Part shown: one piece after another, positions 43,243 to 54,141 of the stretch | Layout: each line of letters opens with the position of its first letter | Position numbering within the stretch: the first letter of the stretch is position 1 | DNA from: Flabesymbios commensalis | Lineage: Eukaryota; Annelida; Polychaeta; Terebellida; Flabelligeridae | Assembly (NCBI GenBank): GCA_964017125.1 | Contig: OZ024903.1 | Coordinates: forward strand, 109,637,135 to 109,701,134 | Direction: 5' to 3' | Length of the DNA: 64,000 bases | Notes under the pieces: model-generated | What the model saw: the letters and a program-made list of their open reading frames with translations, nothing else | The model's database searches: none | What the model was told of the DNA's origin: nothing | Translations under genes and position numbers: made by a program

Positions 43243-43860
43243 ACTTACAGCACGGGGATGAACTTTAAACGTCAGAATATGACGTCTGTAGACGTCATAT
43301 TCTGACGTCTAAACTTGCTCCCCGCGCTGAAGGAGTAAAATATGTGTATAATGGTCGTAGATTCAAAACATATGAAGCTGGAAGAGCTAACTAAGACATT
43401 TATGATAATTTCGAATTAAACAACAAGTTCGGTCTCAATGGTTTATGTAAAAAATGCAGCACCATGGGACATGCCCAGGTCTAAACACATAAAAAAATCG
43501 GTAATTTTATTTTAGCTTATTAATTAATATGACCATATGATGTAAAAATACCATAGACTTGAACTGTATTTAAAAAAAAAAATTGTACTGCGCATTCAAC
43601 AGTTAGGCTAGATAAAGAGCCGAAATTCCTGATTTCTAATTATTGACAACCTTGTCAAAAATAAGAAATACGGGAATATCTTCTATATATTTAGCCTAAC
43701 TGGTGAATGCGCAGCACAAAAATTAAAAAAACTTTTGCAGTTCTAGTTTATGGACATGTTTACATCATATGTTCATATTATTAAGCTAAAATAAAATCAA
43801 CGATTTTTTTTATGATTTTAGACCTGGGCATGTCCCTTTAAAGCGTTAAGATGCCTCTGT
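43243..43860 (-). mobile_element. Family A MITE split by family G
   Basis: Hairpin aacgtcagaatatgacgtc; later agctggaagagctaac. After G it ends aaagcgttaag. Confidence 0.7.
43466..43836. mobile_element. Family G foldback
   Basis: GGGACATGCCCAGGTCTAAA at left and its complement at right. The right end reads GTCCCTTTAA. Confidence 0.8.
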
Positions 43861-44190
43861 TTTTATCAATGTCTAAATCAAGACGAGTAAATAGTGCGTG
43901 AAATTAAATAAAGACCCGAGAAACAATCTCCGCAAAATGATGGATGAGAGGTAGAGGTCATCCAAGGTCATGTGGCAGGGAGGTGAAGGTCAGATGAAGG
44001 CGGCCAGATGACCTCTAGCACAGAGGTCATCAGCAGGCACTTTAACAAGCACCATGTGCGCTGCTGGAGAAACGGGTCAAACATTAGAAAATACAAATTG
44101 TACATTTGTACAATTACATTGAATCACCGAGAACGGAGCGTTTGTTTATGAATATTTTTATTATTCACCATCATTATGTTGATTTGGCGT
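43861..44190. other. No gene or recognised element
   Basis: Repeated gaggtca words (43950-44035) and a small palindrome aattgtacatttgtacaatt. Confidence 0.45.
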
Positions 44191-44194
44191 TTAA

Positions 44195-44432
44195 CCCAAT
44201 GCTGAAATATCTTTATATAAACCAAGAGACCCAAAGATTTTTTTTTTTAATTTGAGATCATCACAAATGTCTTAGTTAGCTCTTTCCACTTCATTTGAAT
44301 ACATATGTTATGTGTCTACAGCCATTATAAATATTTAATTCTTTCAGTGCGGGGATCTACTTCAGACGTCAGAATCTGACGTCGAGAGACGTCAGATTCT
44401 TACGTCTAAAGTCGATTCCCACGCTGAAAGGT
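44195..44432 (+). mobile_element. Family A MITE, complete, TTAA on both sides
   Basis: TTAA at 44191-44194 and 44433-44436. Hairpin centre gacgtcgagagacgtc. Confidence 0.88.
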
Positions 44433-44502
44433 TTAACGTTTTTCTGTTAGAACCCATATAATACGTCTAACCTTTAAAGCAAGTTACAAACAATAAAAAT
44501 AA

Positions 44503-44785
44503 CAGGGGCTGATCTAGATTTTCAGTGAGGGGGGGGGGGGAGGTTTAAAATTTGACAAAAAAATTATTTACTGTAAAGGGGTCGAGGGGCCCGCCCCCGG
44601 TGAAATTTTTGATTTCCAAAGGTTTTCTCATGCAATCTAAGGCATCTTGGGCGCTGTTTCTCACTCGGTATATCTATAATCACTAAATCATAAGGAAATC
44701 CCTAAATATGGTGATGATTTTTTTCTGGGGGGGGGGGGGGGTGGGAGGGTTAAACCCCCCCCCCCCCCACTTGGATCCGCCACTG
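44503..44785. mobile_element. CAGGGGCTGATC ... GGATCCGCCACTG element
   Basis: Imperfect inverted ends (caggggctgatctag, ttggatccgccactg) and long G and C runs inside. Probably hAT-like; no clear TSD. Confidence 0.5.
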
Positions 44786-44843
44786 ATTAATGTTCACTTA
44801 ATATGATGATTCGATTCGAGGGATATTCATTGCTATAAATTAA

Positions 44844-45208
44844 AGGGACTGGCCCAGGCTAAAATCATAAAAAAATCGGTGATTTTATTTTGGGTTCTTA
44901 ATATGACCATATGATGTAAACATGTCCAAAGACTGGAACTGCATTTTTTTTTAAATTTTTGTGCTGCGCATTCACCAGTTAGGCTAGATATAGAGACGAA
45001 ATTCCTGATTTCTAATTATTGACAACCATGTTAAAAATAGGAAATGCGGGAATTTCGTCTCTATATCTAGCCTAACTTGTGAATGCGCAGCAGAAAAATT
45101 ATAAAAATTTGCAGTTCTAGTCTTTGGACATGTTTACATCATATGGTCATATTAAGAACCCAAAATAAAATCACCGCTTTTTAATGATTTTAGCCTGGAC
45201 TAGTTCCT
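44844..45208. mobile_element. Family G foldback, TTAA on both sides
   Basis: TTAA at 44840-44843 and 45209-45212. AGGGACTGGCCCAGGC to its complement, with arms of about 150 bp. Confidence 0.85.
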
Positions 45209-45287
45209 TTAAATATTCTTCTTCCTTAGAGAGTAACAATTTCAGGTTCAAATGAATGCGAAGCACTAATTTACAGCTCAGCAGGTT

Positions 45288-45468
45288 ACTCTTACAGCGC
45301 GGGGATCGACATTTATCTGACGTCGATCCCCGCGCTGTAAGAGTAGAAATATTTCTAATGGTCGTAGACCCCTAACATAGGTATTCAAATTAATCGGAAA
45401 GAGCTAACTAAGACATTTAGGATGATTTCAAATTGAAAAAAAACCCATTCGACTCCACGCTGCTAACG
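45288..45468 (-). mobile_element. Family A MITE, short hairpin
   Basis: cttacagcgcggggatcgac with most of the hairpin centre deleted, then caaattaatcggaaagagc. Confidence 0.75.
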
Positions 45469-45470
45469 TG

Positions 45471-46016
45471 ATCACCAAGCCTCCAATATCAGACGACACA
45501 GAAACCCCTTGTTTTTAAGGAAAACTATCACTTCAACCCTTTCAATCCTGATTTTACCATTGTCATCTTCACCCACTACAAGCCGCGAATTGCTGTCGCT
45601 ATTCTCGACTTGTGGTGGATGAAGATAATTTGATGAGGGTGATAAATTGACGAAAACTACTATGTATTCGTAGATCAATTTGCCTTCTAAAACCCTTAGC
45701 TTTTATCACCATTTATAATTAAAATAATACTCAATTAATTATTAATTCATCTGTTATAATATTTTGTAGAATAGTATTTGTATTGTCTTTACTGCATGCC
45801 ATGATAATACATGTTCTTCAATATGGAGGTGAATGAAGACATAAAGACATATATAGCTGTAAAAAAATCAAATATGTTTTTTATGGTGTAAATTAATGCT
45901 TTAATGCCTCGTGAGGGCTTAAAGGGTTAAAGGTGAAGGCAATATTGCGAGGAAACCGCCCCTAAAGCGATCCCCAAGCCTCCAATATCAGACGACACAG
46001 AAACCTCTTGTTAACC
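45471..46016 (+). repeat. Direct repeat pair, second copy holding a C insertion
   Basis: ccaagcctccaatatcagac ... agaaaccccttg occurs at 45475-45513 and 45973-46010. The first continues tttttaaggaaaac; the second is interrupted at TTAA by family C and resumes taaggaaaac at 46231. Confidence 0.8.
45536..45926 (+). mobile_element. Family C MITE with an AT-rich insertion
   Basis: CCCTTTCAATCCTGATTTTA, hairpin tip GCTGTCGC. About 150 bp of extra sequence from about 45712; the end is GGCTTAAAGGG then TTAA (45927-45930). Confidence 0.75.
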
Positions 46017-46227
46017 CTTTAAGACCTCACGATGCATTAAAGCATCATTTTACATCCATGAAAACAGACTTAATTTTCCTACAACCAAGGGTTTTAGAAC
46101 GAAAATTTCCATGAAACTGGTTTACCAATACATGGCGATTTTCTTTACTTTTTCACCTACTTCAAGTAATCTTATTCGCGGCTTGTAGTGGATAAAGATG
46201 ACAATGGTAAATTCAGGCTTTAAAGGG
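46015..46227 (-). mobile_element. Family C MITE with hairpin half lost
   Basis: TTAA at 46011-46014 and CTAA at 46228-46231. Contains gatgcattaaagcatc. Only the right hairpin arm (cggcttgtagtgg) remains. Confidence 0.8.
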
Positions 46228-46660
46228 CTAATAAGGAAAACTAGATGGGACTGTTTTCGGCACGAAAACATTAAAAGCATCCCCGTTAGATAGGCCTATT
46301 TCCTAGACTCGAAACCAGCCCTCTCACTCAGCTCAAGAACTGGAAAGGCTAGGGTCTCTTGTGGATAATAGCAGCTTGCCAATTCGAGGTGTTCTGAAAA
46401 GTTCTGAACCCCACCCCTCCCATGGGTTTGGTAGTAAGGGAATTCCCACTAGCCTGGTTTTTAACCACTGCATTATTATCCAAGCCAGAGACGAAGGTTA
46501 GCAGTGTCCACACATGGACAGGTGACAGTGCTGAAGGAGTGTAGATATTTCCAGGTCATTTCATGACCACTCAAGTATGTATAAAAAAATAATGACCCCC
46601 CCCCCAATTAATTTTTTAAATGGCAGCGGCAGCTATTTTTTTAATGGATTCATCCTTAAA

Positions 46661-46970
46661 GGTAATCAGATCATCAAAAATAACCAGAGAACAAACCTAC
46701 TAAATTTGAATGCAATCCAACCAACGGTTCATAAGTTATCGTGCCCACAAGCTTTTTAGGCGACCTTCTTGGAAAATGCCAAAAAAATATATGGGAAGAA
46801 TTGCCCACGCAAATAGGTCATGTCTGTAAAAAATAAACAAATTCATCAGTTAACTTTTTAGTGATAGCTAAATTTCAAATGCGCCCGCGGCGGCGGCGGA
46901 GATAGCGGCGGCGGAGATGGAATAATGCTAAACACTATAAGCATCCCGATATTATCGGGGATGCTTAAAA
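46661..46970 (+). repeat. Repeat R, no SINE core
   Basis: gtaatcagatcatcaaaaat, gttatcgtgcccacaagc; then cggcggcggagat tandem words (46885-46920) and aagcatcccgatattatcgg. Confidence 0.6.
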
Positions 46971-46982
46971 ATACCTTGTCTC

Positions 46983-47040
46983 AACCCTACAGACGTCATA
47001 TTCTGACGTCTAAAGTCGATCCCCGCACTGAAAGGGTTAA
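46983..47040 (+). mobile_element. Family A right end
   Basis: tagacgtcatattctgacgtc-like arm, then CGCACTGAAAGGGTTAA. Confidence 0.7.
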
Positions 47041-47240
47041 ATACGGCATGATATAAAACACAATGATCAACAATTGACATAACAACCCTGAAAATTAAAC
47101 CTCTTTGATTGATATATAATGAATTATCAAGAGAGTTGTGTTTTATTAGACAGAATGTTTTATTACAGATTCCTCAGAACTAAGGACGTATTCCCTTTGT
47201 TTGATTCCTTTGTTGGTGCATGTTTTCTTTGTTTCCTTAC

Positions 47241-47331
47241 TACTGCCGTGCAAAGTCAAAAGGCAGAATCTGCTTACTTGTAAAGTGAGCAGATTCTGCC
47301 TTTTAGCTTTGCACGGCAGTATACATCACTA
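47241..47331. repeat. 91-bp near-perfect palindrome
   Basis: Arms tactgccgtgcaaag... through gcagaatctgcttactt and complement; one or two mismatches. Confidence 0.85.
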
Positions 47332-47470
47332 CAACTCGAAGGCAAACAGCAATTGTGGCAGCGTTCAAGAGTCAGCTGGTTGACTAAGTCCACCAGCCCT
47401 TTCCCCCCTCCAGCCTGATACTCCAAAAAGGAGGTGCTGCTGGAGTACCAATTCAAAGTTCAAAGTTAAT

Positions 47471-47638
47471 AAAATGAAATGAATGGGGGTTTAGGCAACC
47501 TTTGTGCACATATAGGCGAAACTGGGCCAGGGGAACCTCCTGAGAATGGTAAGCGGAAAGAGCTAACTATGACATTTATTATTTCAAATTGAAAAAAAGC
47601 CTTCGGTCTCCAGATTTATATAATAATATTTGAGCGCT
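47471..47638 (-). mobile_element. SINE-1 scrap fused to half of family A
   Basis: 47471-47549 matches the SINE-1 tail side; at gaatggtaagcggaaagagc it switches to family A. Confidence 0.7.
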
Positions 47639-47642
47639 TTAA

Positions 47643-47882
47643 CACTTACAGCGCTGGGACCGACTTTAGTCGTCAGAATCTGACGTCTGTAGACGTCAGA
47701 TTGTGACGACTAAAGTCAACCCTACACTGTAAATTTGAAAATATTTCCTATGGTCATAGACACCATAACATAGGTATTCAAATGAATCGGAAAGAGCTGA
47801 ATAAGACATTTATGTTGATTTCAAATTGAAAAAACCCTTTGGTCTCCATGGTTTATGGGATAGTAATTCGGCATTTTAAGGG
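47643..47882 (-). mobile_element. Family A MITE, complete, TTAA on both sides
   Basis: TTAA at 47639-47642 and 47883-47886, 240 bp, adjacent to another A half whose end shares the left TTAA. Confidence 0.88.
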
Positions 47883-48199
47883 TTAAAGAATTTGTCATAT
47901 AAAACATAAGAATAAATAATTGACTACACTATTAAAGACGTAACGTGAATACGACGTGATGTATAATGAATGATCACGAGACTCTCCTTGTAGTAGGGCC
48001 TATGTCTGTCGCTCATTAGGCAACATAGTTACAGACACCACCTTATCTTGGGACTAAGTGGAAGGGGGGGCAATGCCCCCCTCGGACCTTGAAAATGGAA
48101 CAATAAAATTCAGACTGACATAATTCATCTGAGGCAAGCTAAAAACCTATCAGCTTCCGGACCCTCTACCGCTTGGCTTCCCCTCAAACTTGTTCATTA

Positions 48200-48565
48200 T
48201 CACATTTCTTTGACTTTAACTCTTACGTAGTAGTAGTAGTAAATCTTTGCGTCATTTTTCGGCACAAAAGGTCTTTTAAGTGACATTATAATACGATAAA
48301 AACGTTGTAGTGAATTGATGAAATGAATGATGTACAGATGATGATGTGAGGGTGGGGGTGATAGGGCATGGTGGTGGGCATTCCTATTGTTACTCTGGGC
48401 ACTATTCGACCCGAGGATAGCGGAGCTGCGCGAAATGCCACAGAGTTTCAACATTAAATTGCACAGCGAAACCCAAGTCTCCGGCCGTCTGGGCATGTCT
48501 GTGGGTAGATCCCCTAGACTTGCCCAGAACCCCTTCTCGGGCGAGTGGAGGAAAACGCTCTCAAT
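48200..48565. mobile_element. Retroposon fragment, relative of 63061-63741
   Basis: Part 1 (48226-48378) starts (gta)n and contains tcatttttcggcacaaaagg. Part 2 (48380-48563) encodes on the plus strand DPRIAELREMPQSFNIK. In the relative, part 1 has the same orientation but part 2 is reversed. Confidence 0.6.
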
Positions 48566-48573
48566 AACTTTAA

Positions 48574-48790
48574 CTCTTACAACGCTGAAATAGCTGTATA
48601 CAAAACATAGAGAGCAAGGATTTTTTTATCAATTTGAAATCATCATAAATGTCTTAGTTAGCTATTTCCGCTTCTTTTGAATACCTATGTCATGGGCCTA
48701 TGGCCATTAGAAATTGTTGATTATTTCAGTACGGGGATCGACTTTAGACGTCACATTCTGACGTCAAAAGTCGATCCCCGCACTGAAAAA
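48574..48790 (+). mobile_element. Family A MITE
   Basis: TTAA at 48570-48573, CTCTTACAACGCTGAAATA. The hairpin is shortened to its outer arms; the right end is decayed. Confidence 0.78.
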
Positions 48791-49402
48791 GGAAAAGTGA
48801 AAGAAAATGTAAATCGCCGGGGTTTAAGGGGGTTTTCTTCCAGCTTGGCAATCAGAGATACAGCAAAGGAAGTCTACCCTTTGTTATGTATTGCCTTTGT
48901 TAGGTTTCTTTGATGTCACATGTTTGTCTTGTTCTATATCACAGAGTCCGCCGTCCACCACCAGCCTCTGTCATGTTACTGTGTGGTCTTAGTATTACTC
49001 CAGATAGGAGACAGACGCCAGCAGTCTGAGGCTGATACAAAACACACCTAATTCATTCTCAGAACGTGGCGTCCACAAAACTCTCGCAAGCTATTACACA
49101 AATTCATCAAAACAAATGCCCAGATTGCGGACACCTATCATATATATACACCACCAGTCTACTCAATTGTTTCATTATTAGTATCATGGTGAGAAGTTGC
49201 ATTCAAGTGAAACAATAAGAATCGTATTCAAAGAATACATGATAATTATTCGATGTTATAAATTAAATAAACTGACGCTGCAATTAGTGATCAATTTAAA
49301 TTTACAAAGGTGTCATAAACATTAAAAACAAACAGCTTGTTTCCTAGCACGTCTTGTTTCCGCTTATTTATCACCACAGCGATTACGTGAGGGGAAAAGT
49401 AA
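48791..49402. other. No gene or recognised element
   Basis: Nothing assigned. Confidence 0.45.
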
Positions 49403-49413
49403 ATTTCCTAACT

Positions 49414-49832
49414 GTGAGTGAATATTGCTTTAAGTTGCTTTCTGCACAATCATGGCAATATCGCAACAGAAGGAAGCCCGAAGCCGGGACTATGCCCTAC
49501 TCTTATTTCCAATGACTTTAAGACTTTTTTATAGTGCACAGTACCATAGGCAGCACTGTACACTCCAGGTCTTTGAACAGTTTGGAACACTGTATATGCA
49601 CAACCACGATGAAAAAGAGCCAGCCATGCTGTGTTTGTGATTATTCTTTGTTTTCTTTCGATTGTATTTTATTGTTGTGGACGAAGAAACCATTCGATTA
49701 GCTTTTTGTAGCTACTATGCTATCCTCTTGACATGAATATGTTTATACCACATATCCGGCCCGACCGGGATTCAAACCTGGTACCTCCAGGCTACAAGCC
49801 CCAGTAACGAATGAACCATCGGGGACGGCCAC
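49414..49832 (-). mobile_element. SINE-2, tRNA head, imperfect 11-bp TSD
   Basis: atttcctaact (49403-49413) and atttcataact (49833-49843) flank it. The minus strand head near 49832-49755 has box-B-like GGTTTGAATCCCGG. Core 49415-49510 (gtgagtgaatattgcttt). About 125 bp (49618-49750) are extra relative to 13290-13570. Confidence 0.75.
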
Positions 49833-49888
49833 ATTTCATAACTGCTTTAACAGATGTATATTTCAAGTAAATAACACAATTACTTAAA

Positions 49889-50094
49889 CCTTTCAGGGAG
49901 GGGATCAACGTTAGAATATGACGTCGAAAGTCGATCACCGCACTGAAAAAGTAAAATATTTATAATGGCAGTAGACCCATAACATAGGTATTCAACTGAA
50001 GCGGAAAGAGCTAACTAAGATATTTATGATGATTTCAAATTGTTCTCTTGGTTTATGTAAAAATATTTCAGCGCTTTACAGGTTGAATAAAGTC
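49889..50094 (-). mobile_element. Family A MITE, reduced hairpin
   Basis: AACCTTTCAGGGAGGGG, then caactgaagcggaaagagc and GCGCTTTACAGGTTGA. Confidence 0.7.
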
Positions 50095-50309
50095 ACTTCT
50101 TATACAAAGCTCTCATATAAAACTGAACATTTTATAATTTACAATGGGGCTTTTTTGCAGTTTGAGCGCGGTAAAAAATCCTAGCCCGCATTGACATGAT
50201 TCTTGTAACAAGCTAATGGTGCAGGTTTATAGTCTGATAGCATATTAAGTCTAAAGACCTATCACACGACTATACATTTTACCCCCTGGTCACTGGACCT
50301 GTTCATTTG

Positions 50310-50515
50310 TGTTTCCATTTCAACTCCACTGAGAGCATACAGCCCTGCAGCCATTTCGGCGCATTGAACTTATCATACACATTGCCATCTCTGTCCTACC
50401 AGGTACTCATTTACACCCGAGTTAAGTAAATCATCTGATGGTGAAGTTTGAAACCGCACGGCAGGCGACATTTCACGCTCTAACCATTGCGCCACGTCCC
50501 TCTCTCAACACATGT
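50310..50515 (-). mobile_element. Third tRNA-like SINE, single copy
   Basis: The minus strand head ggacgtggcgcaatggttag resembles a tRNA box A region, with a box-B-like GGTTTCAAAC. Downstream, ggtgtaaatgagtacctgg resembles a body motif common in animal SINEs. Only one copy here. Confidence 0.45.
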
Positions 50516-50756
50516 GTCTGCGATACAGGCCCAACACCAGTCCAACATGGATCGCCATACAGAGCTGATGAGGATGTTTATAGCAGACAGATGGCTATCA
50601 TGACGTTACGATAGCCGCGTGGTTTACTAAACCCGTTATCAGCCGCTAAATGACTTTTAACACGGTAATATCAGGGGCCGTAAAGTGAAGCACAAGCGAT
50701 GCCAGGCGATGGAAGACGGCGGTATAAACCACACATAGGGAACCCTGGATGGGAAA

Positions 50757-50802
50757 GGGTGTACCTGCCACTCATTGAAGTAGCAGATAACCTTTCATAT
50801 CC
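50757..50802. repeat. Family N hairpin, decayed
   Basis: gggtgtacctgccactcatt and gtagcagataaccttt. Confidence 0.6.
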
Positions 50803-50883
50803 AAGCGAACGATAGATAGGCCTAGGCCAAAACAAAAAAAATGTTTGGTCCCGGTAACCGACCGACCGTAATTTTATGTGTCG

Positions 50884-51101
50884 ACCCTTCATCCACTACA
50901 ACCCATGAATTGCTGTCGCAATTCTCTACTTGTAGTGGATGAAGATGACTTGAAGTGGGTGATAAATGAAAAAAAATTTGATATTAATAAAACAGCTCCA
51001 TGAACATTTTCGATCTAAAACCCCCTAGATTTTAGGAAATTAAGTCATTCTTCAGAGATGCAAAATGATGCTTTAATGCATCGTGAGGGTTTAAAGGGAA
51101 C
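50884..51101 (+). mobile_element. Family C MITE, lacking left end
   Basis: cccttcatccactacaac, tip GCTGTCGC, atgatgctttaatgcatcg, and TTTAAAGGG without a following TTAA. Confidence 0.75.
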
Positions 51102-51127
51102 GACTATAGTCTTTTTTAATTTGTTTT

Positions 51128-51549
51128 ATTACGTTGAATCACTGTTATTGGGGATGAAATAATGGTTTAACCCTTTAGCCGCCAAATTATTCAATCTGAA
51201 TTTTCACCCACATGAAATTTTGTCTAGCTGACGCGATCCACAATTTTAAGTGAGTGAAAATTATTCAGATTGCACAAAATGGAGGTCAACTGTTTTCAAA
51301 TATTGCTGATTGATGTCATATTTTATCTTTAACATGTTTAAAAGGTGTTACGTTAATGTGCTAATAAAAAATGAAAACCCGAATATATGCGACACCGGCG
51401 GTTAAAGGGTTAAACATTAAGATTTGCGAATGTTTGGTCCCAAAAAAAACAAATATGATAGTTTTCACCCACTTGAAGTTGTGAGTCGCGGTAGCGAGAC
51501 ACAACTTCAAGTGGGTGAAAAAAACAGTTAAATAACTCGGCGGTTAAAG
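51128..51549 (+). mobile_element. Family B2 MITE split by family B1
   Basis: ttgaatcactgttattgggg on the left; acattaagatttgcgaatg, hairpin (gtcgcggtagcgagac loop) and CTCGGCGGTTAAAGGG on the right. Confidence 0.85.
51171..51409 (-). mobile_element. Family B1 MITE inside B2, TTAA on both sides
   Basis: TTAA at 51167-51170 and 51410-51413, 239 bp, CCCTTTAGCCGCC to GGCGGTTAAAGGG. Removing it and one TTAA restores the uninterrupted B2 sequence seen near 16480-16500. Confidence 0.92.
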
Positions 51550-51720
51550 GGTCAGGACACTGAGACGGTGAGATGTCAGACAGACAATCAAGTGAGTGAA
51601 CATTTAGATAATTTAGGATTAAAACAGTAAGGAATAAAAGCGGGGTGTAAGAGGTGTTGTGACACAGAAACATGATCTCTGATGCGCCAGACAGCGCAGT
51701 ACATCCCAAACAAATGGCGT

Positions 51721-51757
51721 TAACCCTTGCTCGGCTAGAAGAACGCATATATACGGT
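51721..51757. mobile_element. Family D-like terminal fragment
   Basis: TTAACCCTTGCTCGGCTAG and cgcatatatacggt, like the D/B1 terminus; abuts the next family A copy. Confidence 0.5.
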
Positions 51758-51761
51758 TTAA

Positions 51762-51973
51762 CCCTTAAAGCGCTGAATTATTTTTCTGAAATCCATGGAA
51801 ACCAAAGGGTTTTTTATTTTGAAATTATCATAAATGTCTTATTCAGGTCTTTCCGATCCATTTGAATACCTATGTTATGGGTCTACGGCCAGTATAAATA
51901 CTATAGTCGTCAGAATCTGACGTCTGTAGACGTCAGATTGTGACGACTAAAGTCGCTCCCCGCACTGTAAGAG
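51762..51973 (+). mobile_element. Family A MITE, TTAA on both sides
   Basis: TTAA at 51758-51761 and 51974-51977. The hairpin left outer arm is missing. Confidence 0.85.
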
Positions 51974-51998
51974 TTAAATAAAGATTCAAACCAATAGA

Positions 51999-52408
51999 AA
52001 TGCCCTGAAACTGAATAAATTATTTGTCATAAATTGTCAATTCATCAAAAAAATTAAACTTATATGGCGATTTTTCAAAACTCTATTTATTTTCCGTAAT
52101 TTGTAACGTGAATATACATTAGCAATTCCTGCTGTAATAAATTAAAAATAGAAACAAACAATACAGCAGTGGCCTGACAATGTGGTTTAATGCTGGATCA
52201 GCGTCGTAGATGGTTGGCCAGCATTAAAACAGCATTGATAGATTGTCTCGTGTTACTGGGATAACAGAACCATATAATCTGATTTGTCGACCAGACAAAC
52301 CCCCGCTCTCCCCCCCCCCCCCCGTCCGTCCAGACAAGCTCATTTACAGCTTTAACCTCCCTCGTGTAAATCTATGCACCTCGGGGCATATTGTGAGTTT
52401 AACCCTTT
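51999..52408 (+). repeat. Local duplication, copy 1
   Basis: cctgaaactgaataaattat ... E palindrome (52180-52260) ... gatttgtcgaccagacaaac ... ccgtccgtccagacaagctc. No L insertion. Confidence 0.85.
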
Positions 52409-52548
52409 CAGTGCGGGGACCGGGGTCTTTATACGTCAGACTCTATCACCTACTTCCAGTCATCTTTATCCACTACAAGTCGAGAATTGCGACAGCAATT
52501 CGCGGCTTGTAGTGGATGAAGATGACAATGGTAATCTCAGTTTCAAAC
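52409..52548. mobile_element. A/C chimera
   Basis: CAGTGCGGGGACCGGGG with one A hairpin arm (tatacgtcagact), directly followed by family C interior and its hairpin (tip GCGACAGC). Confidence 0.65.
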
Positions 52549-52557
52549 CAAAAAAAA

Positions 52558-53285
52558 TGCCGTGAAACTGAATAAATTATTTGTCATAAATTGTCAATTC
52601 ATCAAAAAAATTAAACTTATATGGCAATTTTTCGAAACTCAATTTATTTCCCGTAATTTGTAACGTGAATATGCATTAGCAATTCCTGCTGTACTAAATT
52701 AAAAATAGAAACAAACAATCCAGAATATGCATTAGCAATAATTCCGGCTGGAATGAATGTAAAATGGAAACAAACAATGCAACAGTGGCCAGTCAATGTT
52801 GTTTTAATGCCGGACCAATGTCCTAGATGGTTGACCAACATTAAAACAACATTGGGAGAACAGAACTATATAATCGGATTTGTCGACCAGACAAATCCCT
52901 AGCCCCAGTGGCCGAAGCCACAGATTGACCGCGCACAAAATCGTGGGACATTTCTTTGGACTGTCATATCGAAAAATACCGGGAAGTGATCAGGCCAAAT
53001 ATAGGATTTTTAGAATCAGTAACATTTCAGTTCCATGCCCGCATGCTCAGTTCAGAGGTCGCACAGTCATTAAGAAGTTATAGACATTTTTCGGACCTTG
53101 GGGTCGGGATCGCTCTCAGTCACCGCCATGCTGGATTTTTCGAGTAAAGCAAATACATCCATCCACGGCCTCGGAGAGGACGACACGGCAGACATAACCC
53201 CGTCCGTCCAGACAAGCTCATTTACAGTTTTAACCTCCCTCGTGTAAATCTAGGCAACTCGGGGCGTATTGTGAGTTTACCCCTT
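52558..53285 (+). repeat. Local duplication, copy 2, with an L insertion
   Basis: Same order as copy 1, with a partial third unit near 52721-52800. Between gaccagacaaatccc and ccccgtccgtccagac it carries L (52906-53198). Confidence 0.85.
52906..53198 (+). repeat. Dispersed repeat L, short copy
   Basis: gaagccacagattgacc, gaatcagtaacatttcag, ttggggtcgggatcgct. Absent from the paired site in copy 1 (near 52298-52320). Confidence 0.65.
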
Positions 53286-53650
53286 CCAGCGTGGGGATCG
53301 TCTTTATACGTCAGATTCTGACATCTATAGACGTCAGATTCTGAAGTATAAAGACGGTCCCTGTGCTGTTATAAAATCAGAGCGGCTTGTCATAAGCCTT
53401 TTGCAGTTCTCCTTTGAATTTTTATAATTATTTGTATACATGTATGCATGTTTCAAGCATAAATAAATAATTTGAATTGAATTGAATTGTGCTGTAAGAA
53501 TTAAAAATTTACAATAGTCGTAGACCCATAACATAGGTATTCAAATGAAGCGGAAAGAGCTAACTAAGACATTTATGATGATTAGAAATTGAAAAAAACT
53601 CTTTATCTCCATGGTTTATACAAAAAAATTTCAGGGCTATATTGTTGACC
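53282..53650 (-). mobile_element. Family A MITE split by a LINE tail
   Basis: CCCTTCCAGCGTGGGG with a full hairpin, then the insertion, then tagtcgtagacccataac and atttcagggct. Confidence 0.78.
53370..53487 (+). mobile_element. LINE 3' end, 8-bp TSD
   Basis: tgtgctgt at 53362-53369 and 53488-53495. 118 bp ending aataaataatttgaattgaa, a short-repeat tail typical of 5'-truncated LINE copies. Confidence 0.65.
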
Positions 53651-53755
53651 CATATAATGCAAAATGGTATAATCCACCTCAATAATATGTTCTGACGTTT
53701 CGTTTGAGATGTAATAATTGGGTATGTTATAAAATCAGACGTGTTATATATTCAA

Positions 53756-53945
53756 GGTGAATATATATATATATATATATAAGTCTACGTAAATATTAAC
53801 CCATGAGATGCTAGGGCCAGAGGTCTATATACTTGAACGTTAAATTATTAGCCAATGTGATGCTAGGCCTTAGACCTATCAAAGAGGTTGTATAATTATA
53901 CGCTAAAATATTAACCCATGAGATGCTGTGATCTTAGGCCTATAT
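53756..53945 (+). repeat. (TA)n run and three diverged tandem units
   Basis: (TA)n to 53780; then attaacccatgagatgctag-like starts at 53797, 53848 and 53911. Confidence 0.7.
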
Positions 53946-54141
53946 AATTTCAAATTTCCAAGTATATTTATTTAATCAAGTACTAGTAATTCAACTCAGG
54001 CGATGCTTTTTGTGAATAAAAATATTTTTTTCACGAGAAGGGTTGAGACACTGGGACGTGATCTCTGAGATGTCAGACAATCCAGTAAATAACGGCGGAG
54101 TCCAATGTGATTCTGACCAAGACACCCTGCCTACAAGTAAC

